Shown one piece after another: positions 18,155 to 25,092 of a stretch of DNA of 64,000 nt. The DNA lies in NCBI RefSeq assembly GCF_001887595.1, contig NZ_CP017480.1, positions 1,488,001 to 1,552,000 of the forward strand, written 5' to 3'. This DNA is from Luteibacter rhizovicinus DSM 16549. Lineage in GTDB: Bacteria; Pseudomonadota; Gammaproteobacteria; Xanthomonadales; Rhodanobacteraceae. The notes under the pieces were generated by a model. The model was given only the letters and a program-made list of their open reading frames with translations, was not told the origin of the DNA and made no database searches. Each line of letters starts with the position of its first letter. Within the stretch, counting starts at the first letter, position 1. A program made the translations under genes and the position numbers.

Positions 18155-18184
18155 GGCCCGGTCCTGCGTAAGTCGAGGAACCGA

Positions 18185-18772
18185 TTATCCCTCGTCAGCC
18201 TCGATACCCGCCAGTTCGAGTGCCGCGCGGCGACCGGCGGCCAGCACTTCCTCGGACACCAGGGGATCATGGGTGGCGCGGGCCACCTGCATGGTGCCGG
18301 CCATGAGGCCGTAGAGGGCGATCGCACGCGACCGGGCTTGATCAGGTGGCAGCGATGGCCATTGGGTGGCGGCGAGCTCGAGGAACTCGTTCACCCCGAT
18401 CGTGAATGCCTCACGTACCGGATCCGAATGACGGGCCACCTCGGCTGCTACCGCGGATGAAGGGCAGCCATGCCCCGGGTTATCGCGATGACGGATGGAG
18501 AAGTAGCTGCGAATGAGGCCACCGAGACCTTCGCCGGTGTCGATCCAGTGCTGCAGCCGCGCGACGCGCTCCTTCAGTGCCGCGGTCACCGCCTCGCGCG
18601 TCAGGTCTTCCTTCGACTCGAAGTGGTTGTAGAAGGCGCCGTTGGTGAGCCCGGCCGCTGCCATCAGCGACTTCACGCCCTCGCCTTCGATACCGTGTTC
18701 GCGGAAGCGGAGCGCGGCGGTCTCGACGATACGCTGGCGGGTCTGGTCCTTGTGATCCTTGTCGTAGCGCAT
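18185..18772 (-). CDS. TetR/AcrR regulator of the efflux operon
   Basis: A 195-residue regulator with a helix-turn-helix at residues 10-55 (TRQRIVETAALRF ... LTNGAFYNHFESKEDL). The plan is close to the TetR at 8888, including RHRDNPGHGCPSSAVAAE. It starts only 3 bp after the outer-membrane factor stop codon, so it is co-transcribed with the pump it presumably represses. Two near-identical TACG/CGTA dyads upstream of the first pump gene (22848-22881) are its best operator candidates. Confidence 0.92.
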   Translation of the reverse strand: MRYDKDHKDQTRQRIVETAALRFREHGIEGEGVKSLMAAAGLTNGAFYNHFESKEDLTREAVTAALKERVARLQHWIDTGEGLGGLIRSYFSIRHRDNPGHGCPSSAVAAEVARHSDPVREAFTIGVNEFLELAATQWPSLPPDQARSRAIALYGLMAGTMQVARATHDPLVSEEVLAAGRRAALELAGIEADEG

Positions 18773-18775
18773 GGC

Positions 18776-20233
18776 TCAGTGCTCCGTGGTGGCGACATCG
18801 TCGTGCGGCGCGTCCCAGCCACCACCGAGCGCGCGGAAAGCGGCGACCGCAGAGCGCGCATCGTTAGCGTGCACCTGCGCCAGCAAGTCACGCGAGGCCA
18901 GCAGCTGACGGTCTTCGTCGAGCACCTCGATCAGGCTGACCGCCCCACCCTTGTAAGCATCCTGTGCCGCATCGCGGGCACGGGTGTGTGCATCCACTTC
19001 GTCGGTCAGCAGGGCGTGCTGCGCCTCGAGTTGGCTTAGCGAGACGATGGCGTTCTCGACGTCTTCCGTGGCCCGGAGCATCGACGCGCGATACTTCGCC
19101 AGGGCCTCGGCGTTGGCGCCTTTCGCCTGCTGGACTTCGGCGTCGACGCGGCCGAAGTCGAAGAGGCGCCAGTGCAGGCCGAGCGCGCCCTGCGGTTGGA
19201 AGGCAGCACCCGTAAGCAGGTGGCCGCTACCGAGCGTACTGAAGCCTAGCAAGGCGGAGAGCGACATCGAGGGGTAGTACTCGGATACGGCGACACCGAT
19301 CCGTGCGTTACTGGCGGCGAGCTCGCGCTCCGCAGCAATCACGTCGGGACGGCGACGAAGCAAGGCGGCGGGACCACCGGCGGCATCCACGCCGGGCACG
19401 ACGTATGACTTGCTGGCGGCGCCAATCTCCGCGGCGTAGGTGCCTGGCGGAGCGCCCATCAACACGTCGAGACGATTCAGCTGCGTCTCCAACTCGATCC
19501 TGAGCGGCGGGATCGTCGCCCGGGCCTGCAACAACAACGCCTCGGATTGCGCCGTTTCACGCGCCGTACCGACGCCATGCTCCGCGCGCAGGCGAACCAG
19601 GTCGACCAGGCCCGATTCGTTCTTGATCTGCTCCTCCGCAATGGCGATGCGCTCCTGCGCACCGCGAACCCGGAAGTAGGCATCCGCAGCTTCCGCGGCA
19701 AGGGAAATACGCACACCCACGTGGCTGGCTTCGGCGGCCTGGTACTCCGCGTCGGCCGCTTCGGCGCCGCGACGCAGGCCACCGGCGAGATCCAGTTCCC
19801 AACTCGCGCCCGCGCCGACGTCCTGGATGGTCTGCGCACGCTCGTAGCCCGGGAAAGCGCTGGCGATCTTGCCCAGCGGGCTGCTCGTGGATTGGTGCTG
19901 GCGGACGACGTCCGCGTTGAGGCTGCCGCTCGGCATGCGATCGGCCTGCGCATGCGCCGCGGCGGCCCGCGCCTGTTCGACACGTGCGGTCGAAGCCGCG
20001 AGGTCGAGGTTCTGCGCCATCACGCGATCGACGATGGTGACCAGTTCGGGGTCGTTGAAACCCTTCCACCAGGCATCGAGCGACGGAGCCGGCGCGGCGA
20101 TCTGCCGGGCGGCCAGCGCATCGGCCTCATGCCAAGTCGGATTCGTGGCGACGTTCGGCCTGACGTAGTCGGGACCGACCGTGCAACCTGCGAGCCCCAC
20201 GGCCAGCAGGGCGAAGAGGAAGTTAGTGCGCAT
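18776..20233 (-). CDS. Outer-membrane efflux lipoprotein (NodT/OprM family)
   Basis: A 485-residue outer-membrane factor. The lipoprotein signal ends LAGC (Cys17), followed by the family hallmark TVGPDYVRP. Two repeated coiled-coil and beta-strand halves form the trimeric TolC-like tunnel (AEAADAYFRVRG; YPSMSLSALLGF). It is the exit duct for the MFS pump encoded just upstream, whose stop codon it overlaps by 11 bp. Together with the membrane fusion protein it forms a tripartite EmrAB-type exporter. Confidence 0.93.
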   Translation of the reverse strand: MRTNFLFALLAVGLAGCTVGPDYVRPNVATNPTWHEADALAARQIAAPAPSLDAWWKGFNDPELVTIVDRVMAQNLDLAASTARVEQARAAAAHAQADRMPSGSLNADVVRQHQSTSSPLGKIASAFPGYERAQTIQDVGAGASWELDLAGGLRRGAEAADAEYQAAEASHVGVRISLAAEAADAYFRVRGAQERIAIAEEQIKNESGLVDLVRLRAEHGVGTARETAQSEALLLQARATIPPLRIELETQLNRLDVLMGAPPGTYAAEIGAASKSYVVPGVDAAGGPAALLRRRPDVIAAERELAASNARIGVAVSEYYPSMSLSALLGFSTLGSGHLLTGAAFQPQGALGLHWRLFDFGRVDAEVQQAKGANAEALAKYRASMLRATEDVENAIVSLSQLEAQHALLTDEVDAHTRARDAAQDAYKGGAVSLIEVLDEDRQLLASRDLLAQVHANDARSAVAAFRALGGGWDAPHDDVATTEH

Positions 20234-21758
20234 CGGCGGAAGGTCCTTTGGGCGGCTGCACCTTGCGCATCAACGGCACCATGACCGTTGCGATGACAAA
20301 GCACACCATGATGGAAAGGAAGGCGTCGCTGTAAGTCAGCGTCTGTGCCTCGCGGAACGTCAGTTGCCAGAGCGAGTGCAGCGCGGCGGTGTAGTTCTCG
20401 GTATCCGCCGGGTCGGGTAGCAGGTTGTTCATGGCTTCGTTGGCCGGCGTCAGGTGTTCGGCCATGCGATAGAAATGCAGGTTGGTTCGGTCGTTGAGGA
20501 TCGTGGCGCAGGCGGCGATACCGATCGCGCCACCGAGGTTGCGCATCAGGTTGAACAAGCCGGAGGCCTGCTTGAGCTTCGACGGCAACAAGCCACCCAG
20601 GGTGAGCGTCACCGTCGGCGGTACCGCCAACTGCTGGCCCATGCCGCGAAGCGCCTGCGGAAAGAGCAGTTCGGTCGCGCTCCAGTCATGCGTGATCGGC
20701 GTGAACTCGAACATCGAGGCGGCGAACAACGCCAGCCCGATCATCAACAACCAGCGCAGGTCGACACGGTTGGCCAGCATCGAGTAGATCGGGATGGTCA
20801 GGATCTGGAACACGCCGGTGGAGAACACCGCCTTGCCGATCTGTAGTGCGCTGTAGCCTTCCACGCGACCGAGAAACAGCGGCGTGAGATAGATGGTCGC
20901 GAACAGGCCGATACCGGTGACGAAAGAGAAAAAGCAGCCGAGCGCGAAGTTGCGGTCCTTGAGCGCGCGCAGGTCCACCACCGGATGCTCGGCCGTGAGG
21001 CCGCGCCAGACGAACAACACGCCGGAGATGGCGGTGATCCATGCCGTCGTGCGGATGGTCGCATCCTGCATCCAGTTCCAGCGCGGGCCTTCTTCCAGCG
21101 TGTACTCGAGGCAGCCAAGGAAGGCCGCGATGAGCGCGATGCCCAGCCAGTCACCTACCTTGAGCAGGGAGAAATCGGCTTCGTCGATCTTGACCAGGAT
21201 CGGCACGGCGATGGTCACGAACGCGCCGGGAATCAGGTTGATGAAGAACAACCAGTGCCAGGAATAGTGATCGGTGATCCAGCCACCCAAGGTTGGCCCG
21301 AGGGTCGGCGCCAGCGAGGCGAGCGCGCCGATCGTCGCGGCGGCCACGACGCGGTTCTTGCCTTCGAAGAACACGAAGGCCGTGGTGAACACCATCGGAA
21401 TCATCGAGCCGCCGAGGAAGCCCTGCAGCGCACGAAACACGATCATGCTCTGGATATCCCAGGCCAGGCCGCAAAGCAGGCTGGTGAGCGTGAAGCCGGC
21501 CGCGGACACCGCGAACAACCAGCGCGTCGAGAACACACGGCTCAGCCAACCGGACAGCGGAATCACCACGATCTCGGCGATGAGATAGCTCGTCTGCACC
21601 CATGCCGTGTCATCGGCACCCGCCGAGAGACCGCCGCCGATATCACGCAATGAAGCGGACACGATCTGGATGTCGAGCAGCGCGATGAACATGCCGAGGC
21701 ACATGCTCGCGAAGGCGAAGACCTTCTGGCCCTGGGTGAGATGAGCGATCGGGCTCAT
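20223..21758 (-). CDS. DHA2 family MFS drug exporter (EmrB-like)
   Basis: A 511-residue inner-membrane transporter with about 14 hydrophobic segments. It shows the EmrB/QacA features: LLDIQIVSASL in the first helix, TSYLIAEIVVIPLSGWLSR in loop 2-3, and LGPTLGGWI (motif C of antiporters). It exports toxic organic compounds with proton exchange. Its ATG overlaps the stop of the fusion-protein gene by 4 bp and its 3' end overlaps the outer-membrane factor gene, so the three pump parts are produced together. Confidence 0.94.
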   Translation of the reverse strand: MSPIAHLTQGQKVFAFASMCLGMFIALLDIQIVSASLRDIGGGLSAGADDTAWVQTSYLIAEIVVIPLSGWLSRVFSTRWLFAVSAAGFTLTSLLCGLAWDIQSMIVFRALQGFLGGSMIPMVFTTAFVFFEGKNRVVAAATIGALASLAPTLGPTLGGWITDHYSWHWLFFINLIPGAFVTIAVPILVKIDEADFSLLKVGDWLGIALIAAFLGCLEYTLEEGPRWNWMQDATIRTTAWITAISGVLFVWRGLTAEHPVVDLRALKDRNFALGCFFSFVTGIGLFATIYLTPLFLGRVEGYSALQIGKAVFSTGVFQILTIPIYSMLANRVDLRWLLMIGLALFAASMFEFTPITHDWSATELLFPQALRGMGQQLAVPPTVTLTLGGLLPSKLKQASGLFNLMRNLGGAIGIAACATILNDRTNLHFYRMAEHLTPANEAMNNLLPDPADTENYTAALHSLWQLTFREAQTLTYSDAFLSIMVCFVIATVMVPLMRKVQPPKGPSADAH

Positions 21759-22822
21759 GGCGCTTTCGTGTCGATCGTCGTGGTCACGGAGAGGCCCGGA
21801 CGCAAGGTGCCGAGATCGCCGTCGTTACCGTCCAGCGTGACGCGAACCGGCACGCGCTGAACGATCTTGGTGAAGTTGCCCGTGGCGTTCTCGGGCGGCA
21901 ATACGCTGAACTGCGCGCCGGTAGCCGGTGCAAGGCTGGTCACGTGGCCCTTGAAGGTCTTTCCCGGCAGCACGTCGGCGCGGACGTCGACGACCTGCCC
22001 TACGTGCATGCGTGCCAGTTGGTCTTCCTTGAAGTTGGCATCCACCCAGAGGCCGTGGGCCGGTACAACGACGAGCATCTGGCTGCCGGCCGCCGCATAC
22101 GTACCGACACGCGCGCGACGATTGCCAATGACACCATCGACCGGTGCGCGCAACTCGGTGTAGGAAAGATTGAGGCGCGCGATGTCGGCCTCGGCACGAG
22201 CCTGGCTCAGTGCGGCTTCGACCTGATGCTTCTGTGTGTCGATCACGTCCAGCTGGCGTTGGGCCCCCTGGACCGCGGCGGAAGCGCGGTCGGTCGCCGC
22301 ATGGGCGGTCTGGAAGTCCGCCTGGGCACGCTGTGCGCTTTCCACGGACACAGCCGAACGGCCGGCAAGGTCACGGTAGCGCTGATCGTCGAGCTTCGAC
22401 CTGTTCGCTTCGGCCTGGGCGGCGGAAAGGCCGGCCTGGGTCTGCGCGATCACGCTGTGCTGCAACTGGGCCACGGCATCGAGGTTACGCAACGACGCCT
22501 CTTGTGCGGCCACGGCCGCCTCGGCTTTCTCCAGTGCGGCCTTGTAGTCGCGATCGTCGATTTTCACCAGCAGGTCGCCCTTGTGGACGGCCTGGTTATC
22601 GGTGACCGCGATGGTCTGGATGTAGCCGGGAACCTTGGAGCCGATCACCGTGATATCGCCGCCGACATAGGCGTCATCGGTGTCTTCGATGAAGCGGCCG
22701 GTCGTCCACCAATGGGCGCCATACAGAGCGACCACGACGACCAGACCGACCAGGGCGATGATTTTCAAGCTCTTTTTTCGACCTGCCACTCGGGGGACAG
22801 GGGAATCGATGACGGCGGCCAC
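21755..22822 (-). CDS. HlyD/EmrA family membrane fusion protein
   Basis: A 355-residue periplasmic adaptor. A single N-terminal membrane anchor (residues about 19-38) is followed by EDTDDAYVGGD, which is typical of EmrA. A lipoyl/coiled-coil hairpin follows with heptad-rich Ala/Gln helices (residues 80-200), then a beta-barrel domain with LRAPVDGVIGNRR. It connects the MFS pump to the outer-membrane factor. It starts with GTG at 22822, with AGG seven bases before it. First gene of the efflux operon. Confidence 0.93.
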   Translation of the reverse strand: MAAVIDSPVPRVAGRKKSLKIIALVGLVVVVALYGAHWWTTGRFIEDTDDAYVGGDITVIGSKVPGYIQTIAVTDNQAVHKGDLLVKIDDRDYKAALEKAEAAVAAQEASLRNLDAVAQLQHSVIAQTQAGLSAAQAEANRSKLDDQRYRDLAGRSAVSVESAQRAQADFQTAHAATDRASAAVQGAQRQLDVIDTQKHQVEAALSQARAEADIARLNLSYTELRAPVDGVIGNRRARVGTYAAAGSQMLVVVPAHGLWVDANFKEDQLARMHVGQVVDVRADVLPGKTFKGHVTSLAPATGAQFSVLPPENATGNFTKIVQRVPVRVTLDGNDGDLGTLRPGLSVTTTIDTKAP

Positions 22823-22847
22823 GGCAGTACCTGCTGGTTAGTGAAAT

Positions 22848-22881
22848 TACGAACGTACTTTTAATGAAGATGATACGCGTA
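22848..22881. promoter_or_regulatory. Promoter and candidate operators of the efflux operon
   Basis: TACG-AA-CGTA (22848-22857) and TACGCGTA (22874-22881) are two related dyads within 60 bp upstream of the first pump gene, in a locally AT-rich patch. They are suited to a dimeric repressor such as the TetR at the end of the operon. Assignment is by position and symmetry. Confidence 0.4.
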
Positions 22882-22920
22882 ATCTCAAGGGCATGGCGCG
22901 ATTTTTTTGCCGGACGACGA

Positions 22921-22942
22921 AAGGCCGCCTCGCGGCGGCCTT
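22921..22942 (-). terminator. Hairpin terminator after nitronate monooxygenase
   Basis: AAGGCCGCC (22921-22929) and GGCGGCCTT (22934-22942) form a 9-bp stem with a 4-nt loop, 24 bp beyond the stop of the nitronate monooxygenase gene. Only a short T-run (TTT) ends it on the minus strand. Confidence 0.6.
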
Positions 22943-22966
22943 CGTTCGTCTCAGTCTGGGCTGCCC

Positions 22967-24046
22967 TTACGGCAGTCGGAGCAGGCGAGCTGCCTGTTCC
23001 ACGACGTCCTGGACGATCTGTGCCGCCGCGGCCTCACGAACCAGGGCGCCCGACTGCCCCGACCACAAGGGCTGGAAATCGCCCAGGCCGTCAGGTTCCG
23101 TGGCGGCGCGCAACGGCGTCAGGGGGCCGCCAGCCAGCGGGAACGGCAGCGCGTCCTCCGACAGGAGGCCCAGCTCACGCATGACCCGGTTGACCACGCC
23201 ACGGGCGGGACGGCCGGTGAGCACATTGGTGACGGCGGTATTGTCGTCACGCGCGGTGCGCAAGGCGTTGCGGTGGGCAGTCACGCTGGTCGCCTCATCG
23301 GAGAGCAGGAAGGCGGTACCGAGTTGCACGGCGGACGCGCCGAGGCACAGTGCCGCCGCCATACCGCGTCCGTCGACGATGCCACCCGCGGCGATGACGG
23401 GCACTTTCAAGGCGTCCACCAATTGCGGAACAAGAGCGAAAACGCCCGGCTGCGTCGCCATGTCGTCGGTAAGGAAGTTGCCGCGGTGACCGCCGGCCTC
23501 GTAGCCCTGCGCGATCACGGCATCGCACCCCCGGCTCTCGAGCCAGCGCCCTTCGATGACGGTGGTGGCGGAGGCAAGGACGATCGCACCGGTCGCCTTG
23601 ACCCGATCCAACAAGGCATCCGCCGGAAGGCCGAAGTGAAAGCTCACCACTTCGGGGCGGAGCGACTCCACCAACGAGCACATCTGGGCATCGAACGGTG
23701 CACGCCCACCGGCAGCCGGAAGGGCGGCCACGTCGACGCCGAACTCGGCAAAGTACGGGGCGAGCCGGCCAAGCCAGCGCTGGGTATCTTCCGTCGTCGG
23801 TGTGGCTGGTGTATGCGCGAAGAAATTCAGGTTGATTCGCGAACCAGGCACGGTCGAGCGAAATAGCCTGACCTCGGCCTCGATCGTCTGCAGGGAAATG
23901 GATGCACAGGGAAGGGATCCCAGTCCGCCGGCATGCGCCACGGCAATAGCGAGTGCGGAACCGCCCGACCCCGCCATCGGTGCAAGGAGGAGGGGATGCT
24001 CGATGGCGAACAGGTCGAGCGCGCGACGATCGGTCCAGGCAATCAT
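22967..24046 (-). CDS. Nitronate monooxygenase (FMN-dependent)
   Basis: A 359-residue TIM-barrel flavoprotein of the nitronate monooxygenase/2-nitropropane dioxygenase family. FMN-binding and catalytic segments are present: LAPMAGSGGS near the N-terminus, GYEAGGHRG with the catalytic-type His, VIAAGGIVDGRGMAAAL and GTAFLLSDEA. It oxidises toxic alkyl nitronates such as propionate 3-nitronate. ATG 24046 has AGGA at proper spacing; ATG 24052 is only two codons earlier. It diverges from the GntR regulator, and a dyad in the gap may affect both. Confidence 0.9.
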   Translation of the reverse strand: MIAWTDRRALDLFAIEHPLLLAPMAGSGGSALAIAVAHAGGLGSLPCASISLQTIEAEVRLFRSTVPGSRINLNFFAHTPATPTTEDTQRWLGRLAPYFAEFGVDVAALPAAGGRAPFDAQMCSLVESLRPEVVSFHFGLPADALLDRVKATGAIVLASATTVIEGRWLESRGCDAVIAQGYEAGGHRGNFLTDDMATQPGVFALVPQLVDALKVPVIAAGGIVDGRGMAAALCLGASAVQLGTAFLLSDEATSVTAHRNALRTARDDNTAVTNVLTGRPARGVVNRVMRELGLLSEDALPFPLAGGPLTPLRAATEPDGLGDFQPLWSGQSGALVREAAAAQIVQDVVEQAARLLRLP

Positions 24047-24098
24047 GGCCATTCCTGATGTACGACATCGACGGATAGGGAGGGCACGTCGACGCCTC

Positions 24099-24112
24099 GG
24101 TATCAGGATACC
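24099..24112. promoter_or_regulatory. Candidate GntR/FadR-type operator
   Basis: GGTATC-AG-GATACC is a perfect 14-bp dyad with the GT...AC layout typical of FadR-subfamily operators. It lies 75 bp upstream of the GntR gene and 53 bp upstream of the divergent nitronate monooxygenase. Autoregulation by the neighbouring GntR protein is the simplest reading. Confidence 0.5.
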
Positions 24113-24186
24113 AAAGAGTCGCTTCTCTTTCGCCGCTCCCAACCCGTACGATGTATGCCTCGGGCGAATCGTCACAGGAGCAATGC

Positions 24187-24891
24187 ATGGTGAAGCCCGT
24201 GGGCTCGCGTAGCCTCCACAACCAGGTCGTCGATGAACTGGGTCAGCTGATTGTCAGCGGCCAACTGGCTCCCGGCGAGGGCCTCCCCCGTGAGGACCTG
24301 CTGGCCGAGCAGTTGCAGGTCAGTCGCACGGCGCTGCGCGAAGCCATGAAGGTGCTCGTGGCCAAGGGCCTGATCGAGTCGCGCCAGCGAACCGGCGCCC
24401 GTGTCCGCGAGGCGATCCACTGGAAGCAGCTCGACGCCGAGGTGCTGGCCTGGCGGTGCGCGTCCATGCCGACCGACAGCTTTGTCGAACAGCTGGTGGA
24501 GATGCGCGAGCTGATCGAGCCCGGCGCGGCGGCGACCGCGGCCCGACGGAGAACGGACGCCCAGATCGTCGAGCTCAAGGCCGCTTACGACGCGATGGCG
24601 GCTTCGGAAGACCTCGACGCCTGGGCCAAAGCCGATCTGGCCTTCCACGAGATCCTGCTCAATGCGACCAACAATTCGTTGATGGTGTCGCTGTTTTCGG
24701 TCATCGAGACGGCGCTGGGAACATTCTTCCTGCTCTCCGCACGGAATGCGGCGAACTTCAAACTGGCCCTTCCACGGCACCAGAAAGTGTATGAAGCCGT
24801 GCGCCGGGGACAGCCCGAAGTGGCGAGGAAAGCCATGCTGGAGATGGTCGCGGAGTCCCGCGCCAACATCCTTGGCCAGGGCCGCCGCTGA
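24187..24891 (+). CDS. GntR family regulator, FadR (FCD) subfamily
   Basis: A 234-residue regulator. The N-terminal winged helix spans residues 5-70 (LHNQVVDELGQLIVSGQLAPGEGLP ... VSRTALREAMKVLVAKGLI). The helical FCD ligand domain has its metal/ligand-binding residues in the segments DLAFHEIL and RHQKVYEAV. The start is fixed by CAGGAG six bases before ATG 24187. FadR-type regulators often sense a sugar acid or sugar. The gene directly precedes the receptor/epimerase/galactosidase operon on the same strand, so it probably controls galactoside uptake and use. Confidence 0.9.
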   Translation: MVKPVGSRSLHNQVVDELGQLIVSGQLAPGEGLPREDLLAEQLQVSRTALREAMKVLVAKGLIESRQRTGARVREAIHWKQLDAEVLAWRCASMPTDSFVEQLVEMRELIEPGAAATAARRRTDAQIVELKAAYDAMAASEDLDAWAKADLAFHEILLNATNNSLMVSLFSVIETALGTFFLLSARNAANFKLALPRHQKVYEAVRRGQPEVARKAMLEMVAESRANILGQGRR

Positions 24892-25092
24892 GCGCCAGGT
24901 CGCTCGCGCCAAGGCCTTCAGGGGCCAATCCGCACAAATGCTGCGCCGCAGCTTGCGGACATATAATAATAAAATACTACAATTGACCCACGGGACTATC
25001 TTGATCGGCCAGTGACTACGGAAGCGGAAGCAAGGCGACTTGCGTCCCGGGGAACCGTGCGCCGACATCCATCCATTTGTGGGGAGTAAGGA
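24892..25092 (+). promoter_or_regulatory. Promoter region of the galactoside operon
   Basis: A 201-bp gap with a sharp AT-rich patch (24960-24985) in otherwise GC-rich DNA. It contains TATAAT at 24962-24967, a perfect -10 hexamer with only a weak -35, and TTGACC at 24983-24988. The receptor gene follows with GGGGAGTAAGG just before its ATG. No clear copy of the 24099 dyad was found here. Confidence 0.5.
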
